Assembly: GCF_032854445.1 (NCBI RefSeq)
Contig: NC_088295.1
Coordinates: forward strand, 45,619,385-45,683,384
Reading direction: 5' to 3'
DNA: 64,000 bases
From: Liolophura sinensis
Lineage: Eukaryota > Mollusca > Polyplacophora > Chitonida > Chitonidae
Below the pieces are notes generated by a model. That model was not told the origin of the DNA. It did no database searches and saw only the letters and a list, made by a program, of their open reading frames with translations. Shown here piece by piece: positions 11,201-24,500 of this stretch (position 1 is its first letter; the number at the start of each line of letters is the position of its first letter). The position numbers and the translations under genes are program-made.

Positions 11201-14200
11201 GAATTCTTGGACTATGAAATTAAACAATAATCAGATAAATAAAAATAAATCTCCTGCATGACCAAGCTAGTCTGGCATGATGGGAAAGTTGGGTGCATGT
11301 TGTTGATAGCATATCTGAGATGTGCAATTGCATTTGTGTTACAGGGTGTTAAAGAGGTCACTTTACTGGGTCAAAATGTCAACAGTTATAGGGATATATC
11401 AGAAACTATTTACCACAGAAACAAGACGACAGTGTTGCCACCTGGATTTAAAACTGTATACAAAGCCAAGTCTGGAGGACAGCGGTTTGCTGATTTGTTG
11501 GACAAGGTTTCTTTGATCGACCCAGAAATGAGGATTCGATTTACATCTCCACATCCTAAAGATTTCCCAGATGAGGTAAACACAGATGTCTTCATTACAA
11601 TATTTGTGATTTGTAATAGGCTGTATTTCAGTACTTCAAAAGCGTTGAAATTTAATACGTTGTTAAGTACATTGTCAGTGATTTTCAGTATGATGTCTGG
11701 TCCTAAAAGCTGAATGCAGTGCTTTCAGTTGAGGTTTTTTTAGTTGACATTTTCATTGTGGAAGATTTTTTGACAATCGTCCAAAGTAAGGTTATATGGA
11801 AATTATGTATCTGTCTTTAATAATTTGTTTTTAGAATGTCACGTCATTGGTGGTGCCTGCCATTCATGTTTAAGAAAATGTAACATTTTTTTATTACCGA
11901 TGCTTTGACACCACAACTTTCGAAAATTCAAGGGGAACAAGCCTTGGTGTTTTTAAGACTATACTAGACTGTCCAGTTTGTATAGTTTATTTTTGGCCAA
12001 AAATAAACTACAAATTGCATACGCATATTCAAACTTTGTAATAGAAAAATGTAAGACAACATGTATTTACTCTTGATAACTTTAAAGTTTCAGAGCAAAG
12101 AGCAAAACTCATTGCAGTTCACTTTAAAAAGAGACTTGTATCAATATTTACTTAACATAAAAATGTACCATATTTGTTGTTACTGAATTTGCCAGGCGAC
12201 CTTACGCAATAATTAACAAAGTCATTTGCATGTTTGTCATGCAGACATCAGCTGAGTATAAGCACCCACTGCCAGGTATGGGTGTTAATTGTGTTCCTGC
12301 ATCTGGTAAGTGGTTGAATGATAGTCTGAGGGGTAAATTTATAGATATCTGACATTAGGAAATGCTGAAGTATGTTAATTCTACATCCCAGTCTGCAAAG
12401 AGCCTATGAGATAGGAAAAATGCATGTCTGTTCTGTATAAAATGACAAGGGATTTGTCTGAACTTACCAACCACAAGGAGTGATAAGCAGTGAATATCTC
12501 CTTTATACACTGGTGTATAACTCCTTTATACATTGGTGTATAACTCCTTTATACGCTGGTGTATAACTCCTTTATACTCTGGTGTATAACTCCTGTATGA
12601 ACCGCTTATCACGGCTCTTGTTCAGAGAAACTGGACTACACAAAAATTAAAACACTTGTGGGCAACAGTAGTGACAGTATCTATGTAACATCAGTTATCA
12701 ACGTCAAATGCACCTATGTTTTGTTATGGTTATAGGTGTTACAGTTGATCCGAGATCGTCCCAATATCTGTAACCAGTTGCACATCCCAGCACAAAGTGG
12801 TAACAGTGAAACACTGAAGGCCATGAGGAGAGGGTACACCAGAGAGGCTTACCTGGACCTTATACAACATATCAGGCACATATTACCAGGTATTCCATCA
12901 AGTGTATTAAATTTGAGGGCCATGAGAAGGGGGTACACCAGAGAGGCTTACCTTGACCTTATACAAGGTATCAGGCACATACTGCATTACCAGGTATTCG
13001 ATCACATGTGTATTAAATTTGAGGGTCATGAGGAGGGGGTACACCTTTTACAACACATCCAAAAACTTTATCATTATAACCAATTGTAAACAAAGTTTGC
13101 TTAAATTGAAAACACATGCATACCTGGTGGTATGATATGAAGGGTGCCATTTTACTGATGAAATAGGGGGCTTGGGTTGTACTATTGGAATATTTAACTT
13201 CTTCAAAATCGTAAAACTGCGACATTTTTGGAATGAAACGTAAATAGATGTGGCTCACCGTGTTAAGTTTAAAGATTTATGATTCACGATCGAGGATTTG
13301 GGACTTTCCCTATGTATAATATATCGAGAGTAGAAGAGGAGACATCAAACGAAAAGTTGTAAAAGGAGTTATTTTTCTCCGTGTCATTGGCTTGGACATG
13401 TCCAAAACAATAACAACACAACCCTAGACATCTACACAGTGACAAGAAGAAGAGAGGGAGAGAGAATACTTACAGTCTTGCTATATTCCTTTCTTTAAAT
13501 TTCAGATTTAAAAACAGTATGTTAAAATAGAAACTAAATGTAGCTTACCATGAATCACTCAGGTAACACGCAGAAGATTGGAATTGTCCACGGTTTGAGA
13601 AGTATTTCTTAATTTCTAATGATGGACTTGGAATTTTGTGCAAATCACTGTGACATTTTTGTGTATTGCATATGCGCACATGAAATGCACAAAATCTGCT
13701 GAATTGTGTATGACTGCAGCTAAGGGTTGCAGAACTTTGTATGTTTGGTATGTGGATATGTTTGTCTGGCAGCAAAGATTGAAATCTTTGTCATGTGACA
13801 TTCATCACATTATGAAAGCTTAAATGTTTTTTTCTCCTATAACAATCATGTTTTCTTATAGCCATCTGTAAACCCAGACATGGCCACAGACAAAAAGATA
13901 ACTTAGGACAGAATATTGAGGTACAGGGTTTTATGCAAATGTTGTGACCAAAGACTTTATAAATGCTACTTGTTGCTGTCTCGTTTACTGCATCTCAACA
14001 CGTAGAGAATAGAACAAGGAAAGAGGACTGGTTGGCCCCAGGGTCAGTATAATGTGTCTGGGTGGGGTGTCATGTCTGGCGTCTTAGACTCACTCTGCCA
14101 CAAAAAGAGAAAAATTGTAAAGTACGATATAAAACTTCATGCATACAGACATACATACATGCAAAAGCTATCTTTCAGATGTGGCCCTATCCAGTGACTT

Positions 14201-17049
14201 TATCGCAGGGTTTTGCGGAGAAACGGAGGAGGCTCACCAAGATACCCTGTCACTAATGAGACAAGTTCAGTACAACTTTGTCTTCTGTTTCCCGTACAGT
14301 ATGAGACAGGTAGGAAATTGTAACATATGTACTGCATGTCCACAATTTACTATAATTACAAGTTTTCACCCTACAGTCAAATGAAAATCAAATCTCAATA
14401 AGCTGCCTCAACGAAAATTGTTCTTTTTTCAGATTTTTGTGTCTTTACGATGATTTTATTCCGCATCTGCTAATCTATCCACTTTTTTTGGAAAGAATAG
14501 AGTGTGAGAGTCTGGTTTCATCAAGATTCTATCTGCTGCGCACTCTTTCATTTGGAAAAATTCAATTGGGTTTGGAAGTTTCTTCATTAAGCATGATGTG
14601 TCTGTCCACTATAATATCGTCAAATATTGCTATGATTCACATTTAATTTAATTGAATTAATGATGGGGATGGCTGTCAGTGGATATCTTGGATATCTTCA
14701 CTCAGACATTTAAAAGTATGTGCATATAAAGCCTGAGCAAGATGGTCAAAATTTCGGAAACCTGACAAACCTCCTGGCTAAGCCGTCACTGAACCAGCAA
14801 GAGCAGGAGTCATGCCTTAGACCGTTATTATTCAGGGACCAGTCAGCCGTGGCAAGGACAAGGGTTTATCTGATTGAGACAGTTTATAGAACTGTGCACT
14901 GTAATGAGTTAAGGTGTAGTGCGTTAAGGTGTAGTGAGTATGTGAAATATTCACATTATGAAAGACACCTAACTTTTCTACAGTATGATTTGTGGAACTC
15001 TTCTTTTAAATGCTTCGCATAGTACTTAAAGTATGCAATACTATTTTTTTAGATTATGTTGAAGTAATTTTATTTATTTATTTATTTGATTGGTGTTTTA
15101 TGCTATACTCAAGAATATTCCACTTTTACTACGGTGGCCAGCATTATGGTGGGAGGAACCAGGCAGAACCGGGGAGAAACCCCTGACCGTTCGCAGGTAG
15201 CTGCAAGACCTTCCCATGTTCGGCCGGAGAGGAAGGCAGCATGACCTGGACTTGATCTCACAGCAACTGCATATGTGTGAATTAATTTTGAGTTGCACAT
15301 AACATTATTTATTTTAAATATATTACCATAAGTGAGCGGTGCTAAAGTAGCAAGCATCTACAAAATGGTTCAGGGAAGGTAACTTATCAGTAGTTGCACT
15401 CAAGGAAGAGGAGATTTTGGAAGCGCATTCGTCGTATATTGAGCCTTGGATGAATTAAATGGAATTTTATCTTAGTATCTTTTTATCTTTAAATACTTAG
15501 TAATGAACAAAGAAAAACATACTTAATTCATTTACAAATTCATTCCTTTGTGTCCAACAATATTTATAACTTCTCACTTGTAACTATGTTTTGTATATCG
15601 GCCACATTGCAAATTGTGTCTGACAAAAAGTTGAAAGTCTATTATTTATTTACAGAATTGCATCCTGATGAGGGTGTTGAAATTCCAGTCATGCTGTCTG
15701 CATTCATGTCTTTCTCAGAAAACCCATGCTTCTCACAGACTGAAGGATGATGTTCCTGTAGAGGTCAAGGCCAGACGCCATCTTGAACTGACCAACGAGT
15801 TCAGATTAATAGCTGAGAGACTTAATCTGTCGCAGATTGGCCAGCAACAGCTTGTCCTTATTGAAGGGGTGAGTTCAGTGTGACATCTCAGGGACAGAAA
15901 TATGATACTGGTACTGTATCAGTTTTTCCAGTGACTTGCAAAACTTATTGGAGATTGGTATAAAATGATAGGAAAAAGTATTTCTGCAGATGGTTACCCT
16001 GTCTGAGAGGTAATGCAGTCCGTCAGGACTGAGGATAAGTCTTCTCACTCAGCAGTTAAAGGGAGATAACAGTTATCACTCAGCAGTTAATGGGAGATAA
16101 CTGTTCTCATTCAGTACATGTAACTGTTCTCACTCACGCTATATACTGTAACCGACCTTGGTTATTTCTGTAACACAGGATAGTAAAAAATCTTCCCAAG
16201 ACCTGGCTGGAAGGAACGATGCAAACACCAAAGTGATTTTGCCTAAGGTGGAGGTGCCTAGTGTTGATGGCCATGACAGTATGCGAGCCTTACAACCAGG
16301 AGACTATGTCGTAGTTCAGGTGAGAGCCCAGAGTTTAGCAGAAACTGACATGGGCAATAGGTCTTTACCCTGTTCACCTGTCCGTGCACATGCATAGAAC
16401 GCATCAATACAGTAGACATACAAAAGCATGTGGCCCTTCATGACTATGCTACAACCATCTTATTCTTAGTTTCCTTCGTTTTCCTTATTTAGCAGTCAGG
16501 AATAAGATAATTTAAGACTAGTTACCTAGTCCGGTTTTGTTACTCTACTTAAGAATAGGTCCAGGGTGTCCTTTTATGAAACAGTTGATTGGACGTGTGC
16601 TTGGCATAACAAATTATCTGTTGCTGTTTAAGATATGAATGTGCACATTGCCAGAGTAAATGTGTTTGATGCAGCGTTATCAGAGATGTTGAAATTTTCT
16701 ACCTGTTTATATAATTATCTATGATATGAATGGTGATTTATTCCTCTTCCATTGTTAACCTCCATGGGAATTTCTGTCAGCAACCTGTGGATGGTCGTGG
16801 GTTTCGTCCGGGCTCTACCCATTTTCCTCCCACCGTAATGCTGTCGTATAAGTGAAATATTCCTGAGTAAGGTGTAAAACACAAATCAAATAAATAAATA
16901 AATATTGTTCACTTCAGGTCAATGCTGCCACCTCTCAGACATTGAAGGGGATTCCCCTGTATTACACGACTCTGCAGGACTTCCACAGTCACTTACCAAT
17001 ATACCAGCCTTGGTATGATGCTACTTCCTGCTCTACAGCTTACGTGTGA
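5284..17049 (+). CDS. CDK5RAP1: CDK5RAP1: mitochondrial tRNA methylthiotransferase
   Basis: Radical-SAM MiaB-type enzyme that turns i6A37 into ms2i6A37 in mitochondrial tRNAs. Twelve exons with matching phases: 5284-5737, 6411-6514, 7518-7659, 8642-8770, 9222-9303, 10873-10993, 11345-11575, 12736-12889, 14179-14309, 15719-15868, 16179-16319, 16918-17049. They give 656 residues (human 601). Seen: N-terminal MTTase cysteines in ETYGCQMN (C159), LITCSIRE (C195) and LGCMAERL (C235). The radical-SAM cluster motif C-x3-C-x2-C is in [10 protein letters not shown] (C310, C314, C317). [29 protein letters not shown] and [14 protein letters not shown] follow, then a C-terminal TRAM region (about 545-650). 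The N-terminal 150 residues are poorly conserved and start MAACRG, consistent with a mitochondrial leader. Odd: exon 6 is duplicated, exon 8 is partly triplicated, and the last exon seeds a tandem repeat. Confidence 0.96.
8175..8625. repeat. 24-bp minisatellite in CDK5RAP1 intron 3
   Basis: About 18-19 tandem copies of a 24-base unit (GTTGTTTAATCATGTGGGGA plus GTCA, with variants). The unit is a multiple of three and free of stops in some frames. It therefore creates spurious repetitive open frames on both strands (plus 8201-8485, minus 8351-8599). It ends just before exon 4 at 8642. Confidence 0.9.
9825..10242. mobile_element. Short inverted-terminal-repeat element (MITE-like)
   Basis: 418-base segment bounded by AAAGGGACA at 9825-9833 and TGTCCCTTT at 10234-10242, with weaker complementarity further in (ACATGTCGCC, CAAGTGTCCC). 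It has no coding content and lies in CDK5RAP1 intron 5. The flanks are TATTG and AATAG, so no clean target duplication is visible and the family is not assigned. Confidence 0.5.
10415..10527 (+). repeat. tRNA-derived SINE, 3' part
   Basis: Tail half of the common SINE in plus orientation (GGTTTCCTCCC, ATATTCTTGAGTATGGCG, then AATCAGGTAAATAAATAAA). It is 5'-truncated and lies in CDK5RAP1 intron 5. Confidence 0.8.
11007..11127 (+). pseudogene. CDK5RAP1: Duplicate of CDK5RAP1 radical-SAM exon 6, degraded
   Basis: A second 121-base copy of exon 6 starts 13 bases after the first ends; the spacer is GTAAGGTGACCAG. It still translates in frame, but the second cluster cysteine is arginine (CDNMRSYC instead of CDNMCSYC). 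The donor GTAAGG after exon 6 has become GAAAAG here. Without a donor and without the 4Fe-4S ligand it cannot replace exon 6, and its inclusion would probably need a cryptic donor further on. It is nonetheless about 90 percent identical, so the duplication is fairly young. Confidence 0.9.
12480..12600. repeat. Short tandem repeat in CDK5RAP1 intron 7
   Basis: About five copies of a 23-base unit (CTCCTTTATACACTGGTGTA plus TAA) with internal dyad symmetry (TATACACTGGTGTATA). Confidence 0.85.
12819..13060 (+). repeat. CDK5RAP1: Partial triplication of CDK5RAP1 exon 8 3' half
   Basis: The segment coding [16 protein letters not shown] at the 3' end of exon 8, with some flanking intron, recurs at 12918 (99 bases later). 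A shorter copy recurs at about 13023. The second copy still reads [20 protein letters not shown]. It lacks the upstream exon half and a proper acceptor, so it is most likely intronic debris. Confidence 0.85.
15066..15270 (-). repeat. tRNA-derived SINE
   Basis: Minus-strand copy with a TTTATT-repeat tail at 15066-15090. The tail region (TTGATTGGTGTTTTATGC) and the middle (CGGCCGGAGAGGAAGGCAGC) are clear. The head is truncated near the B-box region. It lies in CDK5RAP1 intron 9. Confidence 0.88.
16775..16905 (+). repeat. tRNA-derived SINE, 3' part
   Basis: Plus-strand tail half (GTCGTGGGTTTC, TTTTCCTCCCACCGTAATGC, then AAATCAAATAAATAAATAA). It ends 13 bases before the acceptor of the last CDK5RAP1 exon, so the acceptor tract abuts the SINE tail. 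Confidence 0.88.
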
Positions 17050-17380
17050 CACAGACTGCCGGTATGACAGATTGCTGTGTACAGTACAACTCTACAGGAC
17101 TTTTACAGTTCTTTACCTGAATCCCAGCCTTGGTATGATGCTACTTCCTGCTCTACAGCTTACGTGTGACACAGACTGCCGGTATGACAGATTGCTGTGT
17201 ACAGTACAACTCTACAGTTTCACAGTTCTTTACCCGAATCCCAGCCTTGGTACGATGCTGCTTCCTTGCTCTATAGCTTATGTAGAGACACAGATTGACA
17301 TTATTACATTGAAGGACTTTCACCATCATGAAGCAGGACTTCCTGCTCTATAGCTTATCTGTCACACAGACTGCCAAAAT
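16971..17380 (+). repeat. 120-bp tandem repeat seeded by the last CDK5RAP1 exon
   Basis: The unit starts at TCTGCAGGACTTCCACAG (16971), inside the final coding exon, and recurs at 17091 and 17211 with exact 120-base spacing; a degraded fourth partial copy follows. The natural stop (TGA, 17047-17049) lies in the first unit, so the remaining units form the 3' UTR. The last 26 or so codons of the protein are thus part of the repeat. Confidence 0.9.
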
Positions 17381-20300
17381 AACAAATGCCCCTGTGGGGC
17401 ATTAATGGGCTTGTGACAGTTTCCTTTGTGTTTAATGCTGAAAGCATTGTTATATGTGTACGATTCTCAGTATTGAAACAGGATTCTCCACAACTGTTAT
17501 AAAGGCCACAGGACAACGTTCTCTTCTCAGCAGCTTGAAGTGTGATACAAACAACATCAGCATACCAGGGCTGGGCATCCTTCCCTTTAACTCACCTTGA
17601 ACTCATTTGAGTTAAGGAAAAATGGTGCATGTGATATTTAAGTACAAGGTCATTACATTGATATGCATATGTACATGTCTGGTGTCAGTGAAATTCTATT
17701 TAAAATGAGCAGGCTTATGTCAAGGTGCTATGCAAACGAGTCCATACTGGTGGGTTACTAGGTTAACTTTGTGCGGTTTTCTAGATGTTTGACTTAGTTG
17801 CGTACAAAAATCCTATAAAAGTATCTGAACGGTAAATATAACTGTAGATACTGGCAGCCATGAACATTTTCATGTACTTAGATGTACATTTGTACATCAT
17901 TATATTTTGATACTTCAGAAGTCAGTGTCATGTTAGCCCACACAAGTTCATTGTAGTTGTAGTTTTCTTCTTTGCCTCCTTGTGAAATGTAGGGCTTCCG
18001 CTGGCACTCGCCATTGTTGCAGATTTAGAACAATTGTTTGAAATGGCGATAAAATTTGAAAAAATGCAAATGTTTTTGGCGACAAATTTGTTTACTTAAG
18101 AAGAATACAAACGTTATACAAAATCCACCATGAGAGTTTTCTGAGGTTTCTAGCGGATTTTGGCAATTTTTCAAATGAAAATCATCAACTTACTTCCTTT
18201 TCAAACGGCCTCATCTCCGCGAAACAACAACAACACAGTTGTATGGCGATACCTTGACAGAAATGTACAAAGGGGGTTCACCATTGTTGGAAGTTGACTT
18301 ACATTAAATAACGAGTGAGAACCATTTTGGGGAATGCCTTTCACCGCCAATTGTAAAAAAAAAAAGAAAAAAATATCAAGGGAGATAAATCTAGGTAGAG
18401 TTACACCTGTAAATGAAGTTACCTCCCATGAAAAACTTCCATTTCACAAACTATTTTTTCTTTTAGATCCGAAGTCAGATATTTCAAAATATATGCCGGT
18501 ACATATATGTGTACGACGTCTGGTCTTCTCCTGTCAGACTGTGTTCGTCCAATGTACTGATCATAATTCTGCATTTAAATAAACTGAATTTACGAATTTA
18601 TTCTGTGACAAATTTTTCTGATGGAGGAAATTACATTTTACTGGGATCCTACAGATTGGTTGAAAAAAGGATTGATTTTTTTTTTCAAAAAGACAAGAAC
18701 ATGCTGCCAATTATTGATCCATTATTTTAAGAGCAATTGTTGTAAGTGTAACGTTTGATAAACTCCAGATATAGCTGGAAGAGGCCAAATTGATTCTAGC
18801 AGCTACACCAAGGCAGATAAAAACAAATTACAGATGGAGACCTATAAGAGTCATGAATGCTGCTTCCATTCAATCAGTTGATCAGTTCAATCAGTCACAA
18901 GAGATTAAGTCAAGGCTGCTAAGGAAGTATGGCTAAAGAAAAATAGTATTTGCTACAAAATCTGATTAGTGGCTAAAGTGACTGGCTATAAAAAATGCTG
19001 ATCCATGGGAAGCCCTGGAAAAGGAATACGCCTTCTGAGTCTTCCACATTTCTACAAACAGGAATGATTATCAACACCTTACCTATTTAATCCAGCCCGT
19101 CTGGATAATACAGTAGGGATAATACAGTAGGGAAAATTATGCAGTCTTACACGAAGCTTACTGGAGGCCATTTGCCTTCCACACAGATGACATGTCACAT
19201 GTGGTAAAGTTCATGCAAGATATCTGGCTAATGGCTGGTAATTACCCTGGACCCTGTTTCCTCCACCATAATATACTGGCCCCCATGTAATAAGTGAAGG
19301 ATTATTTAGTATGGCATCGAACAAACTACAAATAATGATCTTAATACCTGTAGCTGTGATACTGGAACAGTAAACTTCACTCTGCACACCTTATATTCTG
19401 CAGAAAAAACAGACAAGCTAAAATAGATGTTGCATTTTGGTGTTTGAATATGGAGAGAATTCTTTTTAAATACAGGTATGTGGGAAGAAAAGTACATTTA
19501 TGTTTTCAAACAAATATAGATACAGCTCTTCCCACATACAACAGCAAGTTTTCATGGCATTTGTTAGAGAAAACAAATACATCAGCTTTGAACAGAATCA
19601 TCTCTTTTATTTCAACCAATTTATCTGGTTGTATGTAAACTAATTTTTTATTTATGTACACATTAACATATCAAATAGGCTGTAAACAAAGTTTTATTTG
19701 AAAGAAGTAGTCCTGTAACTCTGCTTACAAACTCATATACATCTAAATATACAGGTAATATCCAACAACAACAGATACACCTGTACAGGCCTGATGCATT
19801 ACAGCAGTACATGTCATAACATATAAAATATTGCTCAGCAGTAGTTTATGATATAATAAATGGAGATGTCTCTATGAAGAAAAAAGGGCAGCAGTAACAG
19901 TTGTGTGATATGAGGTACACCTTAATGTACATGTACCTGTAGAATTCACTGGGGATTGCTGTTCACTTTATATATCTGTTTTCATGGTTAACTGTATGGT
20001 GGTTTGATGCTTTGATGAGAGAAATGGCTCTGATGGGGGGACTGCAGTAAAATAACACAAGTCAATTCATTCATGTTGCAAAAAGAATATGTACCAGCAT
20101 ATGTGTTACAATGTGGGATTGAAATAAATAATTATCAAACATAATCAGAGTGTGAGGTTTACATGTATGTATGGTCACGGGATGAATAAAAGGTTTGTTT
20201 CAAAAAAGCAGCTTGATAATGTTTTTGAATTAATCTAAAATATAGAACTCCTTACTTAAACAAATAACAGGCATGTATGTGTATAAAGCGCATATACCAA

Positions 20301-21579
20301 GAACCTGCTGTGAATTCAGCTTCTCAAGCCATGTTACTGTGGGTGCATATGTTAGCAATTAAATTTAATTTTGATTTGAGTTTTCTAAAACATGCCTTAA
20401 AGAAAAGAGTAAAAACTGGGCTTCAAACACCAAGCAAAACCTCTTTGGAATGAAAGCGGACGACTGGTAATACATCACAGATTTATAAAATTCTCCATAA
20501 ACATTATCAAAAAGTACACATAAAAATATATGCTGGATGATATAAAATGATTTTAAACATGAAATACATATATATATGCTACTTGTACTTCTACAAGCAA
20601 CTGACATGCACTGCACTGACTAAAAAGTTGTGTGCATGTCTATAAAAGATGCAAGTTGTCTCAATTCTAATTTTCTTAAGTTTTTACATATCCTCAAAAT
20701 ACAAGATGACAAAGTCTTTCCTTTCATTCATATAATAATTTATGATTTTTTATGATCATATCATAATATTTTAAATGTTACTATTTTGTTATAAGGATTT
20801 GAGGACTGGAAAGAAGAAAAACATAAACTGATGCACTCATGCAAATATTTTAATGGAAATAGATGACGAGATGACGTTTTGCACAAATAATATTTCACCT
20901 AATCCCAAGGATTGCAAATTACACTTTTTATCATAATGAACATTTCAAAAATAGTCAATATTGTTGGAAATTTTTCCAAAGTCCTGATCAAGATTCCTAT
21001 AAACATGTATAAACATAAAATGCTCCATCTTCTCAGTAAGTCAAACGACACAGCCATACAAGTCTTAGTCCTTCACATCATGGCTATGATTTCTTGGCAG
21101 TCCATTGCAGAGGGCTGTGTGTTACAGCCCAGAGAGGGTCTGTAGTGGGTGGAGGGTGGTGGTGGTGAGGGGGGGCAGGGTGCTCTTGTTTGTATAAATT
21201 GTAAGTGCTGTAGGTAGATTGTAAGTTGTAGAGATTGCGCCTAACAATCAAGAAATTTATGTTTTACATGACTGTTTTCCTGAAAAGATTTAAGGATTTT
21301 ATTTTTTTCCAGGGACTGTTGCCTGCAGGGGTTGTACGTATGAGACTGTATGTTGTGGGAATTGTATTTTGTATGGATCTGTATTGCAGGAATTGTATGT
21401 TGTATGGCACTGTATTTTGGAGGGATTGCATCTTTACAAACCAGAGATTTTATGTTTTGATTCAGGTTTTATATGATGTAAATACAGCAAGCTTAAGGAG
21501 CTTCTAGATTCAAACACCAGACTTAAACACACACCCTTCTACAACATCAATACAGGGTACTAAGATGGTGTGGGTGCTG
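17050..21579. other. Convergent intergenic region CDK5RAP1/UBXN11
   Basis: Apart from the 3' UTR repeat and one SINE remnant, no gene is seen. It should contain both 3' UTRs. A plus-strand AATAAA lies at 18579-18584, and a minus-strand AATAAA (TTTATT at 21297-21302) lies about 280 bases past the UBXN11 stop. A G-rich tract at 21146-21180 (GGGTGGAGGGTGGTGG and onward) could form a quadruplex in the plus strand. Confidence 0.5.
19225..19345 (+). repeat. Very degenerate SINE remnant
   Basis: Only the order of tail blocks is recognisable (CCTGTTTCCTCCACCATAAT, ATAAGTGAAGGATTATTTAG, TATGGCATCGAAC). Assignment rests on that order. Confidence 0.4.
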
Positions 21580-24500
21580 TTATTCTAAGCTCTTCCCTCC
21601 TGCCAGCATTGTCCCCTTCCTGACCCGCAGGTGTAAGGTAGCATTAGGGGTGAGGCCACAGCTTTGTAGGGAGACAGTGTCATCCTCCAGGATCCGGCTA
21701 GGGAATGTAGACATGATGTCATAGGCTGGGGAACCAGGCAATCTGAAACACAGACTCGGTATCAGATACAGGGCTAGTGTATTTTCTATTATAAATACAC
21801 AAGCATATGTTGGAATTGTTACATGATACACTGACTGGATTTCTCATTTCAAGATCTTTGATCGTTGAATTTGAAGGGAAAACTCAACAACATGAGCTGA
21901 ACATACATTTTTTCCAGCACCATGAGTTATTAGTATTCAATATTTTCTAGTGGCAAATGTCTCTGAGCCCAGAATGCAAAACGCTACAGGTATATTTTTT
22001 TCATTAACTGTGTTAAAAGCTGCAGTCAAGAAATTTTCACTTATATGACATGTTTGATGGCAGATAAGTTTATGGGTGGGGTACACCACTGCCCTTCTCC
22101 AGGGTGCCTATATTAATTCTGCATCCAAAGCAGCAAGATCTGGGTTTGGATCAGTCCCAGCAAACCAGCACTTAATCCATCAAAGCTGTTTCCAAATACA
22201 ATAGTACTACCTATGAGTATCTAGGTATCTCCTCAAGTCTGCTACTGTGTCTGTGAACTTCATTTTCAACACAAAGGTTTTCTCCCCTGTTTCAGCTTTG
22301 ATTCTCAGCGTGGTGATATTTCGTGGAGTTGGAGGTCTCTTCTTCTGATCGATTTCCAACCTGTAAAATAATAGTACATTCCACATTTTGAAAATCCAGC
22401 CAAATCTTGTTAACATATTAAAACTTTTCAACCTTCTCTCTAGTTCAACTCCATGCTGGACGGTGTCCAACAATTCTTCAGCATGCTATTCCAGTGAGGC
22501 ACCACTATATTAAAATGTCAACACTGGGAATATTCTTTTAAAAGGAAAAATCCTTGTAATACGGTTGAACAAGTCCTCATGCCCAAGCAAAAAACAAATC
22601 AAACAGGACACAGAAATAATTTACTTTTGTATTGATAAGCTGTTCATTAAAGTATAAACTGAAGAACGCATATTATAATTCGTGTTAAACTACGGTTAAA
22701 CCAGTGCCAGTCACAGAATACACACCGTTTCTTCATGTCCATGACAACTTGTGTTTCTACCACAGTCACATCATTGGCAGCTGAGGATGGCTGAGGGGAA
22801 TAAGAACAATTCATGTACTGACATACATGTATAAAACTGGGAGTGTAGGTCATCTGTTCCCTGACGCCCTATGTAAACTTTGTATGATCTTGCACTGTGC
22901 ACAATATGCTAGAAGATAATGTTAAGACTTTTGAATATAAAGTAATACAATGTTCATGTATTCGCTAATAAGAAATCACACAAAGTGAGAAAACGACAAA
23001 CATGTTTTCATTTCTCTTCAACATTTTAACCATATTTTGCAAAACAAGAATGCATTTTTAATAAGGATTACAATAACTTAGATGGAGAAAGACTTAACTA
23101 TAACTAAATACAACTCATGCATATGTGTGTCTGAAATCTTGCTAACAAACAGCAATTTCAACATTTCTCCTGCTTGTACCCATATATCCTGTCTGAGGGA
23201 CTCCCTGATATCAATCACTCTCCCATCATGGATAACAGATGAGGGCAATAAGCCCAGGTATTGATCCACAAACACCTGTGTAGTGAGGACCTACCTGTAT
23301 GTCCTGTCTGAGGGACTCCCTGATATCAATCACTCTCCCACCATGGATAACAGACGAGGGCAATGAGCCCAGGTATTGATCCACAAACACCTGTGTAGTG
23401 AGGACCTACCTGTATGTCCTGTCTGAGGGACTCCCTGATATCAATCACTCTCCCACCATGGATAACAGACGAGGGTAATGAGCCCAGGTATTGATCGACA
23501 AACACCTGTGTAGTGAGAACCTACCTGTATGTCCTGTCTGAGGGACTCCCTGATATCAATCACTCTCCCACCATGGATAACAGACGAGGGCAATGAGCCC
23601 AGGTATTGATCCACAAACACCTGTGTAGTGAGGACCTACCTGTATGTCCTGTCTGAGGGACTCCCTGATATCAATCACTCTCCCACCATGGATAACAGAC
23701 GAGGGCAATGAGCCCAGGTATTGATCCACAAACACCTGTGTAGTGAGGACCTACCTGTATGTCCTGTCTGAGGGACTCCCTGATATCAATCACTCTCCCA
23801 CCATGGATAACAGACGAGGGCAATGAGCCCAGGTATTGATCCACAAACACCTGTGTAGTGAGGACCTACCTGTATGTCCTGTCTGAGGGACTCCCTGATA
23901 TCAATCACTCTCCCACCATGGATAACAGACGAGGGCAATGAGCCCAGGTATTGATCCACAAACACCTGTGTAGTGAGGACCTACCTGTATGTCCTGTCTG
24001 AGGGACTCCCTGATATCAATCACTCTCCCACCATGGATAACAGACGAGGGCAATGAGCCCAGGTATTGATCCACAAACACCTGTGTAGTGAGGACCTACC
24101 TGTATGTCCTGTCTGAGGGACTCCCTGATATCAATCACTCTCCCACCATGGATAACAGACGAGGGCAATGAGCCCAGGTATTGATCCACAAACACCTGTG
24201 TAGTGAGGACCTACCTGTATGTCCTGTCTGAGGGACTCCCTGATATCAATCACTCTCCCACCATGGATAACAGACGAGGGCAATGAGCCCAGGTATTGAT
24301 CCACAGACACCTGTGTAATGAGAACCTACCTGTATGTCCTGTCTGAGGGACTCCCTGATATCAATCACTCTCCCACCACAGATAACAGACGAGGGTAATG
24401 AGCCCAGGTATTGATCCACAAACACCTGTGTAGTGAGAACCTACCTGTATGTCCTGTCTGAGGGACTCCCTGATATCAATCACTCTCCCACCATGGATAA

